From Pseudarthrobacter oxydans (GTDB lineage Bacteria; Actinomycetota; Actinomycetes; Actinomycetales; Micrococcaceae), in assembly GCF_034258515.1 (NCBI RefSeq), contig NZ_CP139438.1, positions 62,001-126,000 of the forward strand: a DNA stretch of 64,000 nucleotides, read 5' to 3'. Shown piece by piece: positions 1 to 6,775 of this stretch (position 1 is its first letter; every line of letters begins with the position of its first letter). The notes beneath the pieces were generated by a model that did not search any database, was not told where the DNA came from, and was given only the letters and a program-made list of their open reading frames with translations. Position numbers and translations under genes: made by a program.

Positions 1-1
1 G

Positions 2-730
2 TTCCAGACCCGGACCGCGCCTAACGATACTGCAGCGTTCCTGATCGAACCGGCCCTCGGTGACGGCGGATACCTGCCCACCCCGGCGGCGTTCCTGGAA
101 GGACTGCGCGAACGCGCCGACCGGCACGGCATCCAGCTGATCTTCGATGAAGTCCAGGCAGGCGTGGGCCGGATGGGCAAGTTCTGGGGACACCAGTACT
201 CCACCGCAACCCCGGACATCCTGATCACCGCCAAGGGCATCGCCTCCGGGTTCCCGATCTCCGCCATAGCCGCCTCCACCGAGCTGATGTCCAAAGGCTG
301 GCCCGGGTCCCAGGGCGGAACCTACGGCGGGAACGCTGTCTCTGCCGCCGCCGGCGTCGCCACCCTCGATGTCGTCCGCGACGAAGGGCTCGTCGAGAAC
401 TCCCGGATCCGCGGCGAGCAGCTCCAGACCGGACTCAAAGACATCCAGGCCCGCTTCCCCGTCATCGGCGACGTGCGCGGTAAAGGCCTGATGCAAGGCA
501 TCGAATTCACCACCGAAGACGGCACCCCCGACGCCGCAACCGCAGCAGCAGTCCAACAGGCCACCACCAACCACGGCCTGCTCACACTCACCTGCGGGCC
601 CGCCGGCAACGTCGTCCGCCTCATCCCCGCCCTCATCGTCACCGCCGAAGAAATCACCACCGGCCTCGAACGCTTCGAAAACGCCATCGCCACCGTCACC
701 GCAGCCGCTCCTGTTCCGGCAGGAAGGTAG
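2..730 (+). CDS. Class III (omega) aminotransferase, 3' part only
   Basis: An open frame runs in from the window edge and stops at 730, giving about 242 C-terminal residues. The reading matches fold-type I, class III PLP aminotransferases of the 4-aminobutyrate/acetylornithine group. It shows IEPALGDGGYLPTP, the cofactor aspartate in LIFDEVQAGVGR, and the Schiff-base lysine in ITAKGIASGFP. The C-terminal small domain follows (GDVRGKGLMQGIEF, then NVVRLIPAL). The family transfers an amino group from an omega-amine or amino acid to a 2-oxo acid in the cytosol. The N-terminal half lies outside the window, so the substrate class cannot be refined. The next gene starts 500 bp downstream, so this is probably the last gene of its operon. 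Confidence 0.9.
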   Translation, partial: FQTRTAPNDTAAFLIEPALGDGGYLPTPAAFLEGLRERADRHGIQLIFDEVQAGVGRMGKFWGHQYSTATPDILITAKGIASGFPISAIAASTELMSKGWPGSQGGTYGGNAVSAAAGVATLDVVRDEGLVENSRIRGEQLQTGLKDIQARFPVIGDVRGKGLMQGIEFTTEDGTPDAATAAAVQQATTNHGLLTLTCGPAGNVVRLIPALIVTAEEITTGLERFENAIATVTAAAPVPAGR

Positions 731-1230
731 TCTCTGCAAGGTCTCTCCAGTACCGGCCGTGACAATGCAGACCCTCGACGGGTGTAGATCAAGAACGCCC
801 TTCAGGTACTAGATTTAGCGGATTGCGTCGCGGACCCGCAGGTACCTGCATGTGATCAAACTGGTGTCCGGAATACCTTTCGGTCTCTTTGCTGTTGATT
901 CCATGCTCGCAGGTCGACCTGACAGCATGGAATCAAGACGGCCAGGGCGTGGCCAGCGATTGCTGGATTCCCGGCGAGCAGGCACAGGCTCATGAACCGC
1001 CAGCTTGCCGTAGCTATAAGCGAATTAGCCAAGGGATTCCGGTTCTCGGTGTCTTTCCGATCCATTTGCCGGAATTTCTTCACGGGATGAAGCATAAGCC
1101 TGCCCCGCCGCACGGCGGAGGCTTTCGGACCCGTGAACTGCACTGCGGAACGTTTGTGTTTCTCCAGAATCTTGGGCAAGCACCGCTGGCCGGGCTGGAG
1201 CCCGAAACTTCCATCCGAAAGGGCCTACTG
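731..1230. other. Intergenic stretch before the MFS gene
   Basis: The 500 bp between the aminotransferase stop and the first credible start of the transporter contain no convincing gene on either strand. The frame of the transporter stays open back to 889, but its predicted peptide there is not transporter-like and resembles no protein I recognise. The only clear structure is the 42-bp near-palindrome at 895-936. Confidence 0.6.
895..936. promoter_or_regulatory. 42-bp near-perfect palindrome
   Basis: The arms TTGATTCCATGCT (895-907) and AGCATGGAATCAA (924-936) are exact reverse complements. The centre CAGGTCGACCTG is itself a 12-bp palindrome. Only two positions per half break the symmetry, so 19 of 21 base pairs match. 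It lies 165 bp downstream of the aminotransferase and about 295 bp upstream of the MFS start. It could be a large operator, a bidirectional hairpin terminator or a recombination site. No T-run follows it on the plus strand, which weakens the terminator reading. Confidence 0.6.
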
Positions 1231-2352
1231 ATGGTGTTCACAAGCGGTACGGGCACCAGTCGGCGGCAGTCACGAGGCGTCATCAGCCTTGCGGGAGCTT
1301 CTGGTGGCGCATTTGCAAGCTTCTATTGCTTCTACTCCGGCGCGCCCCTCATTTATACCTCCGCCCAGACCCCTGCAGGAGGTGTGGTCGTGGGGGTCCT
1401 GATGGTGGTTGTGGTCCTCATTCAGCCTTTTGTCCTGGCAGTAGGCCCTTGGACGCGGAACCGTGCCCGTGTGGTCAGGATGTCATTGCTGGCCATTGCC
1501 GCCGGACTGGCCGCGTTGCCCTTCGGAGTCCTCTGGCCAGGCCTAATCCTCCTAGGGGTCGGGTTTGGGGTCTTCGTGGTAACCGCCACAGCATGGGCCA
1601 AGGAGCTCGCCGCCCCGGAAAATGTGGGCTGGGCATTGGGCGTCTACGGCTTCGGTTCAGCAATCGGCGGTGCTGTTGGAGCGCCCGTCGGGCTCCTCCT
1701 GGCCGCGCGTTTCGGTGCATCGGGTGTGGTCCTGGGAGGGACAGTGTTCGCTCTCCTGGCAGTCCTGCCTGTGCTGGCTGTGGCCAAGAACATCGCCTAC
1801 AACGGGCCGGCGCACCTGGCACGGCTGAATTCGCCGGCATCTCCGATCACCGACGGCGTATCATCGGGTGTTGGTCTCCCAAACGTGGCCGCCGTCCTCG
1901 TGGTGCTGGTGATCCTGGCAGTCCACCTGCTGGCCGTCGTTCTGTATGCCGCCGTGCTCTCCTCGGCGGCGTCCCTGGTCACGGGGACGACTGCTATCGC
2001 TGCTGTGTTGGCGGTTTTCGCAATCCAGAGCACTGTCGCGCTCGGACGCCTGGCCAGTGGCGCGTTGTGCGATCACTCATCAGCTGTCGGCACCGCTGCC
2101 AGCGCGGCCGTTCTGTTGGTGATTTCCGTCGCCTGCTTCGCCGTCCCCGGTTCAACCCCGCTGGTAAGGATCGGAGCCAGCGCCGCGGTCGGCGCTGGAG
2201 CAGGCATGATGCAGACTGCCGCATTGACACTAATGATGCGGCGTGCGCAAACGCCGGCCCGGACAGAGCAAGTGAGTGCCGCCTGGAACATCGCTTTCGA
2301 CCTCGGTCTGGGCGCCGGAGCAGTCATCGCCAGTATCATGACCCTTGCCTGA
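1231..2352 (+). CDS. MFS transporter
   Basis: This 373-residue protein is almost entirely hydrophobic, with about ten or eleven predicted membrane spans and short charged loops, typical of major facilitator superfamily secondary transporters. Glycine-rich helices such as GVYGFGSAIGGAVGAPVG and the repeated two-half arrangement support this. I chose ATG 1231 because the open frame upstream to 889 encodes non-membrane, arginine/proline-rich sequence unlike any MFS N-terminus. Length is slightly below the usual 400, so an N-terminal residue or two may be missing. The transported compound is unknown. It follows an aminotransferase on the same strand and could move an amino acid or amine, but the 500-bp gap argues against one transcript. 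Confidence 0.75.
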   Translation: MVFTSGTGTSRRQSRGVISLAGASGGAFASFYCFYSGAPLIYTSAQTPAGGVVVGVLMVVVVLIQPFVLAVGPWTRNRARVVRMSLLAIAAGLAALPFGVLWPGLILLGVGFGVFVVTATAWAKELAAPENVGWALGVYGFGSAIGGAVGAPVGLLLAARFGASGVVLGGTVFALLAVLPVLAVAKNIAYNGPAHLARLNSPASPITDGVSSGVGLPNVAAVLVVLVILAVHLLAVVLYAAVLSSAASLVTGTTAIAAVLAVFAIQSTVALGRLASGALCDHSSAVGTAASAAVLLVISVACFAVPGSTPLVRIGASAAVGAGAGMMQTAALTLMMRRAQTPARTEQVSAAWNIAFDLGLGAGAVIASIMTLA

Positions 2353-3100
2353 TGCCTTGAGGACACTCCAGGCTGCAAACCCGTGTCAATTCCTTGCCAC
2401 CCACCTACCTTCCGACCTCGGAGTCCGCTGCCGACAGCCGCAACCCACGCCTTTCGGGCGTGAACAGCATGAGCTCCTCGAGCTCCTCACATGCGTACTG
2501 ACGGACGCACCCGATCCGCTTTCCGGTCACTGGCTCCTCCAAACCTCACTCTGCCAAGTTGAGTTCAGCTCGCCCTAAGATGAAATTAAGAGGTCAAGGC
2601 TGTCAGCCATGCTCGTCCAGTTAGCGTGTGCCCTGCAACCCACTGGCTCCTCGATGAGTAATGCACTGAAAGTGGAGCATACCCGGGCTGTCTTGGGCCG
2701 CTCCCCCGCCTATTTTCATTCACCGATAACGGATATTCCGTCAACCCGGCGAGGCTCGGACAAGCTGCGCTGATGACTTTGTTCCGTCCACAGTTGGGGT
2801 CAATTTGGGTTATCCACGGCTGAATTGAATATTGGGAGCCCCTGGATTAGCTCCCGGAGCAGCAGTAGCGGTGGAAACCCATGAGAATTGTCCCTGGGTG
2901 TGGGCGGCGGTGGAACCCAGCCTCTCAGTGGACTCGGATTGAATTCCCTTATTTCTGGGGCCCAACAAGGCCGTCTGTGTCAGGTTGGGGTGTGCCCCAA
3001 GTGAACGGACTAGCTACGCTAAGTCGGGGTGGGACAGGTCGAAAGGATTTGGCCTGAGTGTTCATGCGCTTGCCCGGCAGCACGATTCAAGCTCTTGCTC
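2353..3100. other. Gene-poor stretch with repeat elements
   Basis: No convincing protein is encoded in these 750 bp. It contains the first copy of the CCGATAA...CCGTCAA repeat (core 2723-2745). It also contains TCAGGTTGGGGTGT at 2980-2993, which recurs exactly at 12175-12188. The second motif here sits beside a 6-bp stem, TTGGGG/CCCCAA, at 2985-3000. The stretch looks like a junction between modules rather than a promoter region. Confidence 0.5.
2698..2745 (+). repeat. Recombination-site-like repeat, copy 1
   Basis: CCGCTCCCCCGCCT is followed by a 23-bp core (2723-2745) that is identical to 10525-10547. Related copies occur at 56072-56093 and 59032-59053, all in plus orientation. The core is an imperfect dyad whose arms, CCGATAA and ATTCCGTCAA, are better conserved than its centre across copies, as expected for a site-specific recombinase site. 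A serine resolvase is encoded at 62625-63224. The function is inferred. Confidence 0.55.
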
Positions 3101-3475
3101 TCAGGGCAGGCCCCGCGGACTTGACGATGATCCGGGTCCTTGAGAGGAACCACAGGCGGGGCAGATAGTCCCGCTGGGCGGTACCGGCAGATCCGGCCGC
3201 CCCCTACCCGGTTCTAATTTCTGGCCACGACTTGCTTCGTGGGCTTGGACGTGTTGTTCCCCTTCTAAGGACAAGCTGTAGATTCTGTGCCTGCCGACTT
3301 TCTCGATACTCACGAATCCGTGGGAGTTCAGCTGAGTTAATCGGTTGCTGACGTATCCCTGTGAAAGGGCGAGCTCATCCGCTAGCGCCTTAGGATACGT
3401 GGGCCCTCGCTGCAGAACACGGACGATAGCGACTGTGGTTCGCCCTTCAAGCAAGGGGGAAACTTGCGCCTTCAC
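3101..3475 (-). CDS. ArsR/MarR-like winged-helix regulator
   Basis: This 124-residue protein starts at GTG 3475 behind a GGAAAG-type RBS. Its first 75 residues read as a winged helix-turn-helix: ALADELALSQGYVSNRLTQL is the recognition region, and the wing is VSIEKVGRHRIYSLS. The tail contains CPACGSS, a possible metal-binding or structural cysteine pair, and is proline/serine rich. The gene lies downstream of the ABC/FAD operon on the same strand, separated by a strong terminator. A 21-bp palindrome 20 bp upstream suggests autoregulation. The effector is unknown; small regulators of this type often sense metals or redox state. Confidence 0.7.
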   Translation of the reverse strand: MKAQVSPLLEGRTTVAIVRVLQRGPTYPKALADELALSQGYVSNRLTQLNSHGFVSIEKVGRHRIYSLSLEGEQHVQAHEASRGQKLEPGRGRPDLPVPPSGTICPACGSSQGPGSSSSPRGLP

Positions 3476-3495
3476 ACGCTTTCCTTACTGTCGTT

Positions 3496-3516
3496 GTGTT
3501 CCCTGATAGGGAGCAC
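3496..3516. promoter_or_regulatory. 21-bp palindromic operator candidate
   Basis: GTGTTCCCT and AGGGAGCAC form a 9-bp inverted repeat with one mismatch around a 3-bp spacer. It lies 20 bp upstream of the winged-helix regulator start (3475), where a dimeric repressor would block its own promoter. Confidence 0.5.
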
Positions 3517-3536
3517 AAAGCGAACTTCTTGCTGAA

Positions 3537-3574
3537 AGTCTCTGCCCGGCTGGTGGCCGAGCCGGGCAGAGACT
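3537..3574 (-). terminator. Terminator of the ABC/FAD operon
   Basis: AGTCTCTGCCCGGCT (3537-3551) and its exact reverse complement (3560-3574) form a 15-bp GC-rich stem with an 8-base loop. It lies just beyond the stop codon of the binding-protein gene, at the end of the minus-strand operon 9106-3587. Confidence 0.8.
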
Positions 3575-3586
3575 GCTGCTGTTGGG

Positions 3587-4873
3587 CTACCCCTTGAGCA
3601 TGCCTTCTAAGTCGGTTTTGGCTGCGGCCATAGCAGCTTTGGCGGAGACGCTGCCGGACAGGGCAGCTTCGACGTGTTCATTGAAGCGTGTCTGAGCTGA
3701 TGACGCGCTGGGGAAGTTCCAGAACGGGTTGCGCGTTGCGGTGGAGGCAACTTGCTTGTCGAATTCGCTGTGGAACGCATCCTTCTTAAACCATTCCGCG
3801 TTGAGATCCCGTGTGGTGGTTGGAGGTTGTCCGGCTGCCTCAAACATCTTTTGCGTGGCTTGGGCGTCGGTGCTCATGTATTCCATAAACCGAGTTGTGG
3901 CATCCTCGTCAGTAAACCGCACCAGGGGCTGACTCCATACCAGGGCTTGCGGTGTGTCTCCCGAGGATTGGGTCGGGCGGGCGGCGGGCTTCATCTTTGA
4001 TGCCATCTCAGGGTCACTTGATTGGCCCGGAATGATGCCTATTGCCTGTGGCGCGTCCTCGTAGATGGCAGCCTTCCCCTGGGCGAAAAGCGTGCGGGCA
4101 GAGTCACGGACCACTCCGGCCTGGATCAGTCCTTCGTCCAGGAGCTGCTTCCAGTAGTCCAAGGCCCGAACTGAGCCTTCATCGCCCACGGTCACGGTCT
4201 CGCCGTCCACAACAGGAGAACCGAAGGTCCACATCCACGGGATGATGTCCTTAAGCTGCTCCACCTTGGTGCAGGGAGCGTAGGGCACCATGCTGCTGTC
4301 GGCCTGTTTCAGCGCCCGAAGGGCCGCCGTGAAGTCATCGACGGTGCGGGGCGGCGCCGAAACCCCGGCTGATGAGAGGATGTCGGTGTTGACGATGATG
4401 CCGATCGCTGACTGCGTCCAGGGCATCGCATACCGCTTGCCCTTGTAGGTGCCGGCGTTCTTTACAGAGTCAGGGTACAAAGACTCGTCGAACGCCCCTG
4501 AGACCTCTTTGAGGGCGCCGGTCAGGGCGAGAGTTGAAAGCCACTCCTCGTCGATGTGGGCGACACCGGTGAGGCTTCCGCTTTTGGCTTTGAGGACGAG
4601 CTGGTTGAGGTACTGCAGGTACGGATAGCTGTTCTCCTCCGTTTTGACTGACGTGGCCGAGCTGAAGTCCGCCACGACTTCTTTGAGTGTCGTGCCCGAG
4701 TCCTGTCCGAAGACCCATGATGTGACGGACAAGGCCCCGTTGGCGGCGGGGGTGCCCGATGAGGAGCCGCAGCCTGTGAGTGTGAGGAAGCCCAGGGCGG
4801 CGGTGCCTGCCCCCGCTCCGAGGAAGGCCCGGCGGGACAGGGCGTTTGCTGAACGGTTAGGCATCGTTGCCAT
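3587..4873 (-). CDS. Sugar-type ABC binding lipoprotein
   Basis: This 428-residue extracellular solute-binding protein belongs to family 1 (carbohydrate). It starts at ATG 4873 with AGGAGA six bases upstream. The N-terminus carries a Tat-like twin arginine (SRRAFLGAGAGTAALGF) and a lipobox (LTGC), so it should be exported and anchored to the outer face of the membrane. The body shows the usual two-lobe pattern, including YAMPWTQSAIGIIVNTDIL and GKAAIYEDAPQAIGI. It is the last gene of a four-gene operon: FAD enzyme, two permeases, binding protein. No ATPase is encoded here, so a shared MsiK-like ATPase elsewhere is likely. The substrate is probably a sugar or sugar-like compound, controlled by the adjacent LacI regulator. 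Confidence 0.9.
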   Translation of the reverse strand: MATMPNRSANALSRRAFLGAGAGTAALGFLTLTGCGSSSGTPAANGALSVTSWVFGQDSGTTLKEVVADFSSATSVKTEENSYPYLQYLNQLVLKAKSGSLTGVAHIDEEWLSTLALTGALKEVSGAFDESLYPDSVKNAGTYKGKRYAMPWTQSAIGIIVNTDILSSAGVSAPPRTVDDFTAALRALKQADSSMVPYAPCTKVEQLKDIIPWMWTFGSPVVDGETVTVGDEGSVRALDYWKQLLDEGLIQAGVVRDSARTLFAQGKAAIYEDAPQAIGIIPGQSSDPEMASKMKPAARPTQSSGDTPQALVWSQPLVRFTDEDATTRFMEYMSTDAQATQKMFEAAGQPPTTTRDLNAEWFKKDAFHSEFDKQVASTATRNPFWNFPSASSAQTRFNEHVEAALSGSVSAKAAMAAAKTDLEGMLKG

Positions 4874-4923
4874 TTTCTTTCTCCTATTGATCTGTTGCGG
4901 CCGGCGCCGCAGGTGGTGGGGAG

Positions 4924-5805
4924 CTATTTGACGGAGCCGGCCAAGGCTCCGCTTACGAAGTGTTTTTGCAGGAGCAGGAAGACTGCGATCACGGGCAGGG
5001 AGGTCACCAGGGACGCGGCCATCATTTGGCCGTAGGAGTTCTGGAACTCGCCCAGGAAGGTCAGTGACAGGCCTGCCGGGAGGGTTTGCAGAGGTGTATC
5101 GACAAGGGTTAGTGCGTAGGCCAGGTCATTCCATGCCCGGATGAAGGCGAAAAGGCCGACGGCGATCAGTGAAGTTCGGCAGACAGGCAGCAGCACGGTG
5201 ATCATGATTCTGAGCTCGCTTGCCCCGTCGATGCGGCCTGCTTCTATGAGGTCGCTGGGAATCGCATCAAAGCTGTTCTTCATCATCCATACGGCGAGGG
5301 GGAGGGTGAATGTTGAGTACGAGAGGATGAGCGCCCCGTAGGTGTTGAGCAGTCCGAGGGCGTTGAACGAGGCGTACAGCGAGAGCAGGAGCAGGACCTC
5401 GGGGACCATCTGGGCCACGAGTATCAGGTACATCAGCGGGGTGCGGCCGTAGTAGCGGAATTTCGAGAAGGAGTACCCCGCGGTGAATCCCAGGAAGAGG
5501 CTGATGACGGTTGTCGTGGTTGCCACGATCAATCCGTTCACCATGAACTGCAGGAGTGTCGCGTTGGTCAGGACCTCGGTGAAGTGCTCCAGGGTGAAAG
5601 ACCGCTGTATCGAGGGCGGGAACTGGAAAATGTCATGGTTGGAAGTGAACGCCGTCAAAGCCATCCAGGCCACTGGAAAGAGGGAGAACAACAGCAGTGC
5701 CGCGACCGTGATGTGGGCGGTGGTTGAGCGACGCTGCCCGGGAGCGGAACCGTGGGCAGATGCTCCGATGCCGGTCCTCGCTGGTGTTTTGAGGGTTGCA
5801 GACAT
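4924..5805 (-). CDS. Carbohydrate ABC permease, MalG-like
   Basis: This 293-residue inner-membrane permease has about six spans. The EAA loop (EAGRIDGASELRIMITVLLPVCRTSL) that docks to the ATPase lies in the C-terminal half. The N-terminus is cytoplasmic and charged, followed by a first span (VAALLLFSLFPVAWMALTAF). MalG-type proteins form the translocation channel together with a MalF-type partner, which is encoded by the gene 4 bp upstream in transcription order. That spacing implies translational coupling and a heterodimer. Confidence 0.9.
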   Translation of the reverse strand: MSATLKTPARTGIGASAHGSAPGQRRSTTAHITVAALLLFSLFPVAWMALTAFTSNHDIFQFPPSIQRSFTLEHFTEVLTNATLLQFMVNGLIVATTTTVISLFLGFTAGYSFSKFRYYGRTPLMYLILVAQMVPEVLLLLSLYASFNALGLLNTYGALILSYSTFTLPLAVWMMKNSFDAIPSDLIEAGRIDGASELRIMITVLLPVCRTSLIAVGLFAFIRAWNDLAYALTLVDTPLQTLPAGLSLTFLGEFQNSYGQMMAASLVTSLPVIAVFLLLQKHFVSGALAGSVK

Positions 5806-5809
5806 CTGG

Positions 5810-6772
5810 TTAATCCTTTTCCTGCTTGAGTGTATAGACGACGTAAATGGCCACCAGGGCGCTCATGAGGACGGTCCAGACGGCGCCGATTGCTCCTGCC
5901 GCCCCAAGGTCGAAGTCGCTGAAGGCGGCCTTGTACAGGGCGATGGAGAACGTTGTCGTGGAGCCCACAGGCCCGCCGCTGGTCATCACGTAGGGAATCT
6001 CGAACTGTTGGAATCCCCAGATCGTTTCGAGCAGCAGGGTCAGGGCCAGGGCCGGTTTGATTTGCGGGAGGATCACGAAGAACTGTTTCTTCCAGGCGGA
6101 GGCTCCGTCCACGGCTGCGGCGTCGTGTACTTCGGAGGGAACCCCCTGCAGCGCCGCCAGGATCAGGATGGTCATCCAGGGGAAGGAGTGCCAAATCTTG
6201 GCCACAATAATTGCTGCCATGGCCAGCTGGGGGGAATCCAACCAGTTGGTGTTGCCTTCTCCCAGGCCCAGCAGTTGGATGGCGCCGTTCAGGACGCCGT
6301 AGTTGGTGTCGAAGATCCAGAGCCAGACGAAGGAAACGACGACGCCGGGGAGGATCCACGGTACGAGGAATGCCGTGCGGAGGGCTCCGACGGCCGCCAT
6401 CCGCGTGTTCAAGGCCAGGGCAAGGGCCAGTGCGACGACGAAGGCGCCGAGGGTCGAGGCTCCCACGAAGACGATGGTTTGCCACAGGATGGGGCCGAAG
6501 GATGGTGAGGAGATGAAGTTTGCGATGTTTTCGAATCCGACGAAGTTCTCGTCGGTGCTGAGCAGGCTCCGGTCGGTGAAGGCGAAGGCGAGGGATTGAA
6601 CGAAGGGATATCCGATGACAAGGATAAACAGGGTCAGGGCCGGAAGGATCAATAGATAAGGGAAAGGTGTCCCGCGTTTGGCTCTGCGGTTCGGTGCGGG
6701 ATGTTCCTTGCTTGGTTTTCGGCCACTTGTGCCTGGGCCGGCCTGATGTTGTGTTCCGGTATGGACAGACAT
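5810..6772 (-). CDS. Sugar ABC permease, MalF-like
   Basis: This 320-residue permease has six or seven predicted spans. The first is LLILPALTLFILVIGYPFV after a basic cytoplasmic tail. The EAA loop reads DAAAVDGASAWKKQFFVILPQIKP. It pairs with the MalG-like protein encoded immediately downstream. The start ATG lies 3 bp after the stop of the FAD oxidoreductase gene, so the oxidoreductase and transporter are translated from one message. This ties the imported compound to an oxidative step in the cytosol. Confidence 0.9.
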   Translation of the reverse strand: MSVHTGTQHQAGPGTSGRKPSKEHPAPNRRAKRGTPFPYLLILPALTLFILVIGYPFVQSLAFAFTDRSLLSTDENFVGFENIANFISSPSFGPILWQTIVFVGASTLGAFVVALALALALNTRMAAVGALRTAFLVPWILPGVVVSFVWLWIFDTNYGVLNGAIQLLGLGEGNTNWLDSPQLAMAAIIVAKIWHSFPWMTILILAALQGVPSEVHDAAAVDGASAWKKQFFVILPQIKPALALTLLLETIWGFQQFEIPYVMTSGGPVGSTTTFSIALYKAAFSDFDLGAAGAIGAVWTVLMSALVAIYVVYTLKQEKD

Positions 6773-6775
6773 GAC

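Noticed and set aside
889..1230. N-terminal extension of the MFS protein back to 889
   Set aside because: The extra 114 residues are not membrane-like, have no RBS and overlap the 42-bp palindrome.
5483..6508. 341-codon plus-strand frame across both ABC permeases
   Set aside because: Antisense shadow; the opposite strand encodes clear permeases with EAA loops.
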